A stretch of DNA of 64,000 nucleotides from JAMZMI01 sp039944535 (GTDB lineage: Bacteria; Bacteroidota; Bacteroidia; Cytophagales; Cyclobacteriaceae). The stretch lies in contig JBDUYP010000024.1 of assembly GCA_039944535.1 (NCBI GenBank), positions 62,001 to 126,000 of the forward strand. The letters run 5' to 3'. Numbering within the stretch: position 1 is the stretch's first letter; every line of letters begins with the position of its first letter. Positions 33,745 to 43,200 of this stretch are shown here, piece by piece. A program made the translations under genes and the position numbers. The notes beneath the pieces were generated by a model. It searched no databases. It worked only from the letters and a program-made list of their open reading frames with translations, and was not told the origin of the DNA.

Positions 33745-36153
33745 ATGATTTCTGAATACCTCAAAACTACCCTGCGTAGTTTGGCAAAAAACAAGTTGAT
33801 CAGCACGATCAACATTATTGGTTTAGCAATAAGTCTGGCGGCTTTCATCTTCATATACAAGTATGTGGATAAGGAGTTGAGCTATGATCAGAGCCATCCG
33901 CACCACGAGCGGCTCTACCGTCTGGCAGAGATGATAGAAAGTGAAAACTATCTGGAAAACTCATCGAGCTGCCCATATCCTACCGGTCCCGCGCTGGTAA
34001 AAGAATATCCGGATATTGTAGAAAACCAGGTTAGGCTCTTCAACTTCCAAACCCCGATCGTCACGCTGGAAACAGAGGATAAGCGCAAATTCAACCAGCA
34101 GCATGTGTACTTCACTGACACCAGCATATTTAGCATGCTGGATTACACCATGGTACGCGGAAACCCAGAAACAGCACTTGACAACCCTTTCACTGCCGTG
34201 ATATCCACAGATCTGGCCAAAAAGTACTTTGGCGATGCTGACCCCATAGGCCAAAAATTTGTGCACGAAGGTTTCAACCAAAACAAGTTTGAGATTACAG
34301 GGATTTTTGAGCAAGGGGGCATATCTCACATCAAAACAGAGGTACTGATGTCAATGCAAACTGTGGAGGCTAATGTACCATTTCTCAGAAATCAATGGGT
34401 GTGGAATCCTGCATGGACTTATGTGAAGCTGAGCGAAAATGCCTCTATCGAAGATCTGGAAGAGAATAAATTTCCGCAATTCGTAGATAAATTTTACGAT
34501 GAACGCTCTCGCGACATGACCAGTCATTACCTGATGCCAATCAAAGATGTACACCTCAAATCCCACTTAGAATTTGAAATGGCTGCCAACAGCGATATCA
34601 AATACGTATATATCTTCATATCATGTGCGCTGTTTTTGATCCTGATTGCCGTTGTAAATTTCATCAACCTATCCACTTCTTTCTCACTTCTGCGAGCAAA
34701 GGAGATTGGTGTGAGAAAAGTATCGGGAGCTACCAGAACTCAGCTGGTTTTTCAGTTTTTATCCGAATCGGTTATCATCGCCTTGATTTCGTTTTTGATA
34801 GCTCTGGGTATTTGCTTCCTGTCAACGTCCTTTCTTCATGAGTTGATCGGCCTGAGTGTCTCGGATATCTTCTCAGTCAAAAACCTGGCTTTGCAGTTTG
34901 GAATCGTTCTGATCATCGGGCTGGTATCAGGCGTATATCCCGCTTTCTTTATCTCATCGTTTGATCCGCTGCTGGTTTTCAAAGGAAAATTTATTTCTAA
35001 CACAAAAGGTCAGCTGCTGCGAAAAGGGCTCGTGATCAGTCAGTTTTCGATCGCCATTATCCTGATCATTTTCACGAATGTGACCTACCAGCAACTACAA
35101 CTGCTCAACAACAAAGATTACGGTTATCACTCTGACAATGTGGTCATTCTCAATGCCATAAATGCGAACCTCAATCAAAGGTTGGATGCCTTTAAAGGTG
35201 CGCTAAAATCAAACTCCTCTGTGCTAGATGTGACGATCATGAGTGATATCATAGGCACGAACAACAACAACCATGACTTTCACCATGATGGAATGGCGCA
35301 GGGAGAAAACAATTTTTACCCTGCTCTTTTGGTAGATGAACGATTTGTGGAAACGATGGGACTGGAAGTGGTAGCTGGCAGGGATTTTAACGATACGTTT
35401 GACAATGAAGATAGCCTGTCTGTGCTGATCAATATGGCCATGGTGAAAACACTGGGTTATACCAACCCAGAGGATGTACTTGGAAAACAAATGAGGTCGA
35501 ACAATGGAAATGAAAGAATAATCGGCGTGGTGAGAGATTTTAATTACAAGTCATTCCACTCAGAGATCGGCCCTTTCATCCTGGATGTGCCACGTCGGGG
35601 GCCAAACGGAAATTTCTTTTTCAGAAACATTGCCATTCGGGTCAACGATGTGGATAATCAGTCGCTGGCGCATATCAGGCAAACGTGGGAGGAGTTTGTG
35701 CCCCAAAAGCCATTCACCTACAAGGTGCTGGACACAGAGCTGAAGTCCATGTACAAAAGTGAAAACAACCTTGGTCAGATCCTGGGGATTTTTGCCATAC
35801 TCACGGTGATCATCGCTTGTCTGGGGCTGTTCGCACTCGCCACATTTATAGCTCAGCAGAAAACCAAAGAGATTGGCATCAGAAAGGTGCTTGGCGCTGG
35901 AACCCTGAAGCTGTTCTTCGTGGGATACAAAGAGCAATTCTTCCTTATACTAATCTCGCTTCTGATCTCAGCACCGGTGGCGTACTTCATAGTAGATAGG
36001 TGGCTAGCCGACTTTGCTTACCGGATAAATCTAGGCGTACTGCCGTTTTTGGTAGCAGGATTGCTCGCCATACTGATATCGTCACTTACGGTACTGTCAA
36101 ACTTCTATAAAACGATTACAGCCGATCCGGCAGAGGTGTTGAGAGATGAGTGA
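33745..36153 (+). CDS. MacB/FtsX-type ABC transporter permease (single-chain)
   Basis: An 802-residue permease with the two-core layout usual in Bacteroidota: one transmembrane helix near residue 25, a large extracytoplasmic domain, three helices around 285-400, then a second copy of the same pattern with helices near 430 and 670-790. Each core has the FtsX signature ELGVRK-like motif, seen here as AKEIGVRKVSGATRTQLV and TKEIGIRKVLGAGTLKLFF. MacB-type permeases normally work with a separate ATPase to move peptides or lipids or for mechanotransmission, but no ATPase gene is adjacent. It is about 34% similar in layout to the permease at 49073 judged by eye, without the N-terminal prefix. Its stop abuts the convergent VapC-like gene. 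Confidence 0.9.
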   Translation: MISEYLKTTLRSLAKNKLISTINIIGLAISLAAFIFIYKYVDKELSYDQSHPHHERLYRLAEMIESENYLENSSSCPYPTGPALVKEYPDIVENQVRLFNFQTPIVTLETEDKRKFNQQHVYFTDTSIFSMLDYTMVRGNPETALDNPFTAVISTDLAKKYFGDADPIGQKFVHEGFNQNKFEITGIFEQGGISHIKTEVLMSMQTVEANVPFLRNQWVWNPAWTYVKLSENASIEDLEENKFPQFVDKFYDERSRDMTSHYLMPIKDVHLKSHLEFEMAANSDIKYVYIFISCALFLILIAVVNFINLSTSFSLLRAKEIGVRKVSGATRTQLVFQFLSESVIIALISFLIALGICFLSTSFLHELIGLSVSDIFSVKNLALQFGIVLIIGLVSGVYPAFFISSFDPLLVFKGKFISNTKGQLLRKGLVISQFSIAIILIIFTNVTYQQLQLLNNKDYGYHSDNVVILNAINANLNQRLDAFKGALKSNSSVLDVTIMSDIIGTNNNNHDFHHDGMAQGENNFYPALLVDERFVETMGLEVVAGRDFNDTFDNEDSLSVLINMAMVKTLGYTNPEDVLGKQMRSNNGNERIIGVVRDFNYKSFHSEIGPFILDVPRRGPNGNFFFRNIAIRVNDVDNQSLAHIRQTWEEFVPQKPFTYKVLDTELKSMYKSENNLGQILGIFAILTVIIACLGLFALATFIAQQKTKEIGIRKVLGAGTLKLFFVGYKEQFFLILISLLISAPVAYFIVDRWLADFAYRINLGVLPFLVAGLLAILISSLTVLSNFYKTITADPAEVLRDE

Positions 36154-36525
36154 TCAACTGGTGACAAGGTCAAAAGCGGTTCCCAGATTTTTATCCAAAG
36201 TCCAAAGAGCACAGTCATATTCGAGGCAAACTGCAAGGAGAAAACAGTCAATAAGACCAACGCCCCTGGCGTAAAGCTTATGCTGTGAGGATAGTTCGCC
36301 GGCTTTGATAAATAGTTCTTCCTCATCAATTTTCGGTAGGCTTTGCCAGATGATATCGATTACCTCTTTTTCCCTTTTGTTCTTGACACCTTGTAGGAGT
36401 TCTCCAAACACGGGGGAGGCAGCCAGCACTTCCTCCGTGTTTAGGTAATTGCGCAAAATATCTGTAATGTCAGTATCATCCTTTTTTAAAAAAGATATCC
36501 AAACAGATGTATCAACCAATATCAT
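36154..36525 (-). CDS. vapC: VapC-like PIN domain ribonuclease toxin
   Basis: A 123-residue PIN domain protein. The acidic active site is complete: Asp5 in MILVDTSVW, Glu42 in FGELLQG, Asp93 in GLIDCFLLA and Asp111 in LWTLDKNL. Such toxins cleave tRNA or rRNA in a Mg2+-dependent way. It overlaps the upstream antitoxin gene by four bases (ATGA), the classic VapBC arrangement. It ends directly at the stop of the convergent permease, without a gap. Confidence 0.9.
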   Translation of the reverse strand: MILVDTSVWISFLKKDDTDITDILRNYLNTEEVLAASPVFGELLQGVKNKREKEVIDIIWQSLPKIDEEELFIKAGELSSQHKLYARGVGLIDCFLLAVCLEYDCALWTLDKNLGTAFDLVTS

Positions 36526-36737
36526 CTGTTTCTATTGATTTTCCTGATGCCGTATGCTGTAAAGTCTTCCTGAAATTGCAAAGGCTCCTGATCAATCATC
36601 TTCATTGCTTTGTCTAATTTCTTTTGACTAGCGTATGCTTTTAAGGCGATGGTAATCGCATCCGTAATATTCCGACCTCCCGTCAACTCCTTGATTTCTG
36701 CAATCAGGTTGTCATCTATTAACGCCGTTATTTTCAT
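36522..36737 (-). CDS. vapB: VapB-like antitoxin
   Basis: A 71-residue antitoxin with a ribbon-helix-helix style N-terminus (MKITALIDDNLIAEIKELTGGRNITDAITIALKAYASQ, first 38 residues), then an acidic C-terminal tail (QFQEDFTAYGIRKINRN) suited to binding the PIN toxin. It lies first in the operon, as usual, and should repress its own transcription with VapC at the adjacent upstream hexamer array. Its annotation as VapB is by context; sequence resembles the DUF2191 subgroup of the family. Confidence 0.85.
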   Translation of the reverse strand: MKITALIDDNLIAEIKELTGGRNITDAITIALKAYASQKKLDKAMKMIDQEPLQFQEDFTAYGIRKINRNR

Positions 36738-36754
36738 GATCCAATAATTTTAAT

Positions 36755-36801
36755 ATTATCGTATCAAATATACGACAATATACGATGCAAAATACGATAA
36801 T
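36755..36801. promoter_or_regulatory. VapB operator: four phased TCGTAT/ATACGA half-sites
   Basis: Upstream of vapB lie TCGTAT (36759-36764) and three copies of ATACGA (36770-36775, 36780-36785, 36792-36797). The starts are 11, 10 and 12 bases apart, about one helical turn. The outermost pair extends to a 10-base inverted repeat (ATTATCGTAT at 36755-36764, ATACGATAAT at 36792-36801). This looks like a cooperative binding site for a ribbon-helix-helix repressor. Confidence 0.7.
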
Positions 36802-36813
36802 GAGAAAATCACT

Positions 36814-36844
36814 AAAAAAGCCCGAACTTTTCAGCTCGGGCTTT
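36814..36844 (-). terminator. Rho-independent terminator of trxA
   Basis: On the minus strand AAAGCCCGA (read as its complement at 36836-36844) pairs with TCGGGCTTT (36817-36825), followed by a run of T (36814-36819). It sits 20 bases after the thioredoxin stop codon and separates trxA from the vapBC promoter region. Confidence 0.85.
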
Positions 36845-36864
36845 CCATTACAATGATCTATCAA

Positions 36865-37188
36865 TTACGCCAGTTGAGCGTCGATTTTTTCACTTAGTAC
36901 AGTTTTTGGAACAGCTCCGATTTGCTTATCCACAATCTCTCCTCCTTTGAATACCAAAAGAGTTGGGATAGAACGGATTCCAAATTTAGCAGACACTTCA
37001 GGGTTGGTATCCACATCTACTTTGCCTATGACAGCTTTACCATCATAGTCAGCTGCTAATTCTTCAACCAATGGTTCGATCATCTTACATGGTCCACACC
37101 ACTCTGCCCAAAAGTCAACCAATACGGGTTGGTCTGTACTTAGAATTTCGTCAAAATTCTGATCTGTTATTTCTACAGGTTTAGCCAT
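36865..37188 (-). CDS. trxA: Thioredoxin
   Basis: A 107-residue thioredoxin with the active site WAEWCGPCKM (Cys at 32 and 35 by count of the usual numbering) and the conserved cis-Pro in SIPTLLVFKGGE. It reduces protein disulfides in the cytoplasm with NADPH via thioredoxin reductase. No signal peptide. It is transcribed alone, with a -7 element upstream (37230-37237) and a terminator downstream. Confidence 0.95.
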   Translation of the reverse strand: MAKPVEITDQNFDEILSTDQPVLVDFWAEWCGPCKMIEPLVEELAADYDGKAVIGKVDVDTNPEVSAKFGIRSIPTLLVFKGGEIVDKQIGAVPKTVLSEKIDAQLA

Positions 37189-37229
37189 CTTATTTCGCTT
37201 TTAATTATCAAATGTTCGGTTAGTGAACG

Positions 37230-37237
37230 CAAATGTA
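37230..37237 (-). promoter_or_regulatory. Candidate -7 promoter element of trxA
   Basis: TACATTTG on the minus strand is an exact TAnnTTTG match. It predicts transcription from about 37223 and a leader of about 35 bases. Confidence 0.55.
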
Positions 37238-37334
37238 TGTCATTTGGTTTGACTGGTTTTTATCATTCTCAAGGTTTGTTGTGTGAGAGACATATTTATG
37301 AGTTATGACAAGATAAATCAAAGCTTATTTTTCC

Positions 37335-37931
37335 TCACTTTAGTGTGCCGGTTCGGGTGTTTCCCACAATCAACACAAGGCTTAGACCTAGCAATGGCCT
37401 GTAAAAGATCAGATCTGCATAGGCGGTGGTTCCAATACCGACGGGTATTCTTTTTGGCTGGACGGTAAAACCAGCCTCAAAAGAGATAACAGGAGAAACA
37501 AAGCGTTCCTTTTCATAATGATCAGTACCAAAGATGCTCCCCGTTGAGTATTTAAAATCACCTCTCCTCACGCCATACGTTAACCCTCCGCCCACTGATG
37601 CAAACACCTTCAAACCATCTGTAACATCGAGCGGTGCGCCGAACAGCATAGCAAATGAAGTGTAAGATTCTGACGGAGTTGGTCCAAACAGATCAAACTC
37701 AGAGTTTACCAAAAGCCGGTATTTCTTCAAGGAATTCTCATCTCTCACATTCCAGGACAACTCAAATCCAACTCCTGAAATATTCTCCGTTGTGCTAAAT
37801 CCGCCAAGCCCAACATTGACCCATTTCACAGAGTTTCGGGTACTGTCCGTGCTGTTTTGGGCGTAAGAATAACGGGCACAAATGGTGATAGCGATCAGAA
37901 AAACTGACCTTAAAAAGACCGAGAGTTTCAT
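37335..37931 (-). CDS. Putative secreted barrel-like protein downstream of CsgG-like gene
   Basis: A 198-residue protein with a signal peptide (MKLSVFLRSVFLIAITICARYSYAQ). The rest alternates hydrophobic and polar residues (GVGFELSWNVRD, YRLLVNSEFDLFG, VFASVGGGLTYG), suggesting outer-membrane beta strands. It overlaps the upstream CsgG-like gene by four bases (ATGA), so the two are likely co-transcribed and the products probably act together at the outer membrane. I do not recognise the family. The C-terminal segment (ADLIFYRPLLGLSLVLIVG) could be a final strand. Confidence 0.65.
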   Translation of the reverse strand: MKLSVFLRSVFLIAITICARYSYAQNSTDSTRNSVKWVNVGLGGFSTTENISGVGFELSWNVRDENSLKKYRLLVNSEFDLFGPTPSESYTSFAMLFGAPLDVTDGLKVFASVGGGLTYGVRRGDFKYSTGSIFGTDHYEKERFVSPVISFEAGFTVQPKRIPVGIGTTAYADLIFYRPLLGLSLVLIVGNTRTGTLK

Positions 37932-39037
37932 AGTCTTGGCTTATTGGTAGTATTAAAACCAAAAGTGAGCCCTACCACGCTACCGTCTTTGCGAGGGTTC
38001 ACATATATATTGAACGGGATATTGAGATAACCCGACTTGAAGGTTTTGCCAACAGCTACTACCAGCCCCATTGATAAGTCATAAGAGCCGCGTTTATCTA
38101 GCCGCTCCACAACCTCCACCCCGGCAGGGATATGCACCACATCAGCGGTTCTGGTCCATTGTCCATTTTGAAAAAAGCCCTTGGCAACTTTGGATACTCT
38201 GATGTTTGGCCCTAGCCCAAACTCAAATCCACTATTGCCAAACCTAAACCCATTGATGAATGAAAGCGAAGGAATAAACTCTCCCGACTCCAATCCATTG
38301 ATACCCACAACCGCCTCTATCAGAGCCTGAAAATCCCCCGAGCTCAAATATTGCTTTTCGAATTGGTATCCAAACATGGAAGTAATCGAAAACATATCAT
38401 ATCCGCCAGACTCCTTTGAGGATCGCATGCGCTTACCATTGTCTCCCATCATATAGAGCATCCCCATTCTAGGCCCGTTCAGATTCATAGCGGTCTTGGT
38501 GCTGGTTATTGGCAGATCATAATCTATAAGCAGTTCCACCAGGTGTTTGTCATTCTCAAGGCCCAGCAGGTCATTTACGGATATCAAAGCCATGGTTTGG
38601 ATCTCACTTTGCACATTTTGGTATTCCATGACGCTGGTTTTCTCCACGCTAGCTGAAGCCACATCTATGAGCCTAAGGATAAAAATGATTTTATCTCCGT
38701 AGCGTTCTACCCCGCCAGTCAGCATCTTATCGGCTCCCAGCTCCTGACCGGCCCTGAGAGCAGCAGTTTTTCCAAAATAATTCGTAGGCTGATATTCGCT
38801 CTGACGTATAGCCTCCTGCACATCGTATTTGTCCAAAACCTCAAAACGGTCAATCTTTTCGAGTTCCAGCCTTACCAGATTGGCCATGGATTCATTGTCC
38901 AGTTCCATATCCTTGGTATCCAAACTTATAATTGCCACGGAAGGACGGGGCTGAGCCTCGAGTTTAATCTTTAAAAACAGCAGAGTTAGTAGTAAAATCA
39001 AAACTCTGATTTCAGTGTAATCTAATAGCGTTTTCAT
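37928..39037 (-). CDS. CsgG-like outer-membrane protein
   Basis: A 369-residue protein with an N-terminal hydrophobic signal (ILLLTLLFLKIKLEAQ). Residues about 33-150 resemble the CsgG/HfaB fold: VAIISLDTKDMELDNESMANLVRLELEKIDRFEVLDKYDVQEAI, with an AALRAGQELGADKMLTGGVER segment. The C-terminal half (about 190-369) looks like beta strands (SLSFINGFRFGN, YNIPFNIYVNPRKDG). CsgG-type proteins form outer-membrane pores for curli-like secretion; here only the N-terminal likeness is clear, so a related assembly or sensor role is possible. A short-spaced ATGA pair with a barrel-like gene follows. Confidence 0.7.
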   Translation of the reverse strand: MKTLLDYTEIRVLILLLTLLFLKIKLEAQPRPSVAIISLDTKDMELDNESMANLVRLELEKIDRFEVLDKYDVQEAIRQSEYQPTNYFGKTAALRAGQELGADKMLTGGVERYGDKIIFILRLIDVASASVEKTSVMEYQNVQSEIQTMALISVNDLLGLENDKHLVELLIDYDLPITSTKTAMNLNGPRMGMLYMMGDNGKRMRSSKESGGYDMFSITSMFGYQFEKQYLSSGDFQALIEAVVGINGLESGEFIPSLSFINGFRFGNSGFEFGLGPNIRVSKVAKGFFQNGQWTRTADVVHIPAGVEVVERLDKRGSYDLSMGLVVAVGKTFKSGYLNIPFNIYVNPRKDGSVVGLTFGFNTTNKPRL

Positions 39038-39181
39038 CTCATGTTTATTTGGTGTACAAGGCTAAATTGAGATTAATGATGAAGATTGCGAAACGGACAA
39101 ATGAGTACGGTTTGAGCATGATGGGATATTTCCGAAAAACACAGATGATGGCTCAGCACAATTTGCAACTCATCGTACAGC

Positions 39182-39253
39182 ACGCAAAAGAAGAATTCGT
39201 TTTTGCGATTTTCCGTAAAAAGACTTTTTCGTAAATTGAACTACGCAAAAGAA
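39182..39253. repeat. Direct and inverted repeats in the divergent CsgG-like/HTH gap
   Basis: ACGCAAAAGAA occurs twice (39182-39192 and 39243-39253). CGCAAAA at 39183-39189 also pairs with TTTTGCG (39201-39207), and AAAAAGACTTTTT lies between. The arrangement could be an operator for the divergent HTH regulator. No function is established. Confidence 0.4.
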
Positions 39254-39276
39254 ATAATAGCCCTGAACCCGCCCGA

Positions 39277-40290
39277 ATGTCATCTGACCATCACATACAA
39301 ACCTCGTTTTTAAACCTTGTAAAGGATAAAATCGACCCAAGCATCTCATTTGTGGATGAGTTGGCAGACTTGCTCAATATCAGCAAAGACAGTGCATACA
39401 GAAGATTGCGAGGAGAAACTCTACTTTCTTTCGAGGAGATCAGCCTCATTTCTGATAAATATAAAGTTTCAGTGGATGGGTTTCTCAACCCCATGTCGAG
39501 TGAGTCGGTGATCTTCAATACGCAAAATATCTCGCCTGCAACCAGCTACCTACCCTATCTCTCCTCCATCCATGATCATCTGGCCCTGGTCAATCGCTTT
39601 GAGCAAAAAAGCATGACCTATATAGCCAAGGATATCCTGCCTATGCACTATTACCAATTTCCTACTTTGTCGTGGTTTAAGTCCTTTTTCTGGCAAAGAA
39701 CCATCCTAAACAAGGAGGAAATGAATAGGCAAGTATTTGATCCGGATCAGATAGATGAGGCCATTAGCAAAAAGTGCAAAGAAATCTGGAACGAGTTCAT
39801 GACGGTTCCCTCGATTGAAATTTGGAGTGACGAGACCATAAACATTACGCTGAGACAAATCGAGTATTATTTCGAAATAGAGCTGCTTACTAAAGCAAAT
39901 GCACTTACAATCATATCAGAACTTACGGATATGATCGACCTGCTACGAGAAGAAGCGCGACTGGGCAAAAAGATGCACGTCAATGCACCCAACTCAGGCC
40001 GAATGAACACATTTAACCTTTACTTCAACGAAATAGCGATTGGCGACAATGCCATCCTTTTCCAAATGGATGACCAAAGGATTAGTTTTCTGACTTACAA
40101 TATTCTCAGCGTATTGAGTACGTCCGACCCTCGGTTTTGCGACAGTATCTACAACCACATCCAAAACTCGCTTCAAAAATCAACACTTATCAGTCAGGGA
40201 GCAGAAAAGGAGCGCAACCGCTTTTTCAACAGAATGAGCGGCAAGATTGGTGCTTTGGAAAGTAAGATTAAGGCCAGTTCCTCTTTGTAA
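39277..40290 (+). CDS. HTH transcriptional regulator-like protein
   Basis: A 337-residue protein. Residues about 20-65 form an XRE/BetR-like helix-turn-helix (FVDELADLLNISKDSAYRRLRGETLLSFEEISLISDKY). The remainder is all-helical with no known effector domain; it resembles a Bacteroidota group of stand-alone regulators with a large helical tail that I cannot name. It is divergent from the CsgG-like operon, with 239 bases between starts carrying repeats, so it may regulate that operon. It ends three bases before the convergent dnaE gene. Confidence 0.7.
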   Translation: MSSDHHIQTSFLNLVKDKIDPSISFVDELADLLNISKDSAYRRLRGETLLSFEEISLISDKYKVSVDGFLNPMSSESVIFNTQNISPATSYLPYLSSIHDHLALVNRFEQKSMTYIAKDILPMHYYQFPTLSWFKSFFWQRTILNKEEMNRQVFDPDQIDEAISKKCKEIWNEFMTVPSIEIWSDETINITLRQIEYYFEIELLTKANALTIISELTDMIDLLREEARLGKKMHVNAPNSGRMNTFNLYFNEIAIGDNAILFQMDDQRISFLTYNILSVLSTSDPRFCDSIYNHIQNSLQKSTLISQGAEKERNRFFNRMSGKIGALESKIKASSSL

Positions 40291-40293
40291 TTA

Positions 40294-43200
40294 CTAACTC
40301 ATCAGCACCTTATACTGCACCTCATCCATCTGATCCAGCTCCTTGAAAAGCTCGTCAGTAAGCTCCACCGACATTTTGCGACTGAGCATTTCCAGATTGA
40401 TCACTCTACCTTCAAATGGTGCCACTACATTGAGCCTCAGCACATTGCCACCGGGGTATTTTTTACCAAAACCTTCTAAATCGTCGATGAGCAAATTATT
40501 GACATCTTCCAGACGCATGTGTAGCTCCACTCCTTTTGTCATTTTGGATCTGATTTCGTCTAGTGGCTCTATCTGATTGATTTTCAACTCCAGTTCGCTC
40601 CCACTCCACCTATTTTGCACAATGCCGGATATGTACAGAAACCAACCTGTTTCCAAAAATGGCTTGAATGTGATATAATCCTGTGAGAACAGAAAGAAGC
40701 TGTGACTGTCGGTATAATCTTCAATTGTAAACTGACCGAATGGCTTTCCTTTTTTGGTCATTCTGTGTGCCACACTGGTTACCATTCCTCCGATTTTCAC
40801 TTCGCGCCCCTGCAAGCTTTCCAGATCATTTAGATCGCTTATTGCAGCGTTGGTCAGATACTTCATCTCAAACTTGAACTGATCCAGTGGATGCCCGGAG
40901 ATGTACAGCCCCACCATCTCGCGCTCAATGTTGAGTTTTTCTATGTCTCCGTATGGTTCTATATGACCAATTCGCGGGCGCATGGTCACATCCCCTGTAG
41001 AGCCACCTCCTCCGAACATAGACACCTGTGCACTATCTGCCTCCTGCTGCATCTTGTTGGCATACTTGATCGCCTTTTCGATTAGCGACAAACCTTCTTC
41101 GTCAGGGTCTACATATTGCCTTCTGTGAAACTCATCAAAGCAATCAAATCCACCTGCTTTGGCCAGACTTTCAAATGACTTTTTGTTCACAGACCTTAGG
41201 TTGACACGAGAGGCAAAATCAAAAATATCTTTGAATGGGCCATTTTCATCTCGTTCTTCAATGATAGCCAGCACTGCAGATTCTCCCGTTCCTTTGATCG
41301 CACCCAGTCCGAAACGGATTTCTCCCTCGGCATTCACCTCAAAGTTCAGTCCTGATTCATTTACATGTGGCCCGAGTACTTTGATCCCCTGATTTCGGCA
41401 CTCCTCCATGAAGAAGCTCACCTTCTCAATATTGCTCTGGTTGTGAGTGAGCACGGAAGCCATATACTCCGCCGGGTAATTCGCTTTCAGATATCCTGTC
41501 TGATACGCCACCACTGAGTAGCACGTACTATGAGATTTATTGAAGGCGTATGCAGCAAAAGCCTCCCAGTCTTTCCAGATTTTCTCAAGCTTATCTGCAG
41601 CATGGCCTTTTTCCTGAGCCTGCTCCACAAACTTGGGTTTCATCTTATCCAGTACGGCCTTCTGCTTCTTACCCATCGCTTTACGCAAAACGTCAGCTTC
41701 ACCTTTGGTAAAGCCCGCCAGCTTCTGAGACAGTAGCATTACTTGCTCCTGATAGACCGTGATACCGTAGGTCTCAGCAAGGTATTCCTCCATATCATCC
41801 AGATCATAGACGATAGGCTTGCGGCCATGCTTTCTATCAATGAAGTCCGGAATATATTCCATCGGTCCCGGTCGATACAGGGCGTTCATGGCGATCAAAT
41901 CTTCCAGCTTATCCGGCTTGAGTGCCCGCAGGTGCTTCTGCATACCTGGTGACTCAAACTGAAACGTCCCATTGGTTTGTCCGCCCTGATATAGTTCGTA
42001 CGTTTTGAGGTCGTCAAGCGGTATATCATCTATCTCAATCTCAATACCATGACGTTTTTGTACATTCTCTATGGCCGTCTTGATGATGGAAAGGGTTCTC
42101 AACCCCAGAAAGTCCATCTTTAGCATTCCGGCAGACTCCACCACACTGTTGTCAAACTGCGTCACCAATAGTGACGAGTCTTTGGCACGAGCCAGCGGCA
42201 CAAAGTTGGTCATATCACTTGGCGTGATGATGACCCCACATGCGTGAATACCTGTGTTTCGTAAAGAACCCTCAAGAACCACAGCTTGATTTAACACTTG
42301 AGAATGTAAATTAGTACCTCTTCTCAGGGCATCCAGCTCCGGCACTTCAGACCATATTTTGGCAAACTTGGCCCCTGGTTTCTCAGGGATGAGTTTCGCT
42401 ATAGAATCAGTCTCTGGTAGTGGCAACTCCATCACACGGCCCGCATCCCGGATGGCAGACTTAGGCGCCATGGTACCGTAGGTGATGATCTGAGCTACCT
42501 GGGTTTCCCCATACTTCTTCACCACATAGTCGATTACCCGCTCGCGACCTTCATTGTCAAAGTCAATATCAATATCGGGAAGTGATACACGATCAGGATT
42601 TAGAAAACGCTCAAAAAGGAGATCATACGCGATAGGATCAACATTGGTAATACCGATACAGTAGGCCACCGCCGAACCGGCGGCTGATCCTCTTCCCGGC
42701 CCCACAGACACGCCCATTTCGCGCGCTTTTGAGGTGAAGTCCTGCACGATGAGAAAATAACCCGGATATCCTGTGTTCTCGATAGTCGCCAATTCAAAAT
42801 CAAGTCGCTCTCTGATCTCATCAGTAATCTCAGGATAGCGTTTCCTGGCTCCTTCATATGTCAGGTGCTTTAGGTAGGCATTTTCTCCTCTTTTACCACC
42901 GTCTGCTTCATCTGCGGGATCAATAAACTGCTCTGGAATGTCAAACTTAGGCAGCAACACATCACGCTCCAGCTTGTAGGACTCTACCTTGTTTACAATT
43001 TCAGATATATTTTCAATGGCCCCCGGAATATCCGTGAAGGCCTTCTTCATTTCTTCCTGACTCTTGAAGTAATACTGGTCGTTTTTCAGCCCCGGCCGAA
43101 AACCTCTCCCTCTACCTATTGGCGTGCTTTGCTTTTCGTTTTCTTTGATACAAAGCAGTACGTCGTGCGCTTTGGATTCCTCTCTACCCAGGTAGAACAT

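Noticed and set aside
36154..37188. A possible vapBC-trxA operon
   Set aside because: A terminator (36814-36844) and the vapB operator lie between them, and trxA has its own -7 element.
39049..39234. A 61-residue frame in the gap before the HTH regulator
   Set aside because: It overlaps the direct and inverted repeats, has a composition dominated by them and no recognisable domain.
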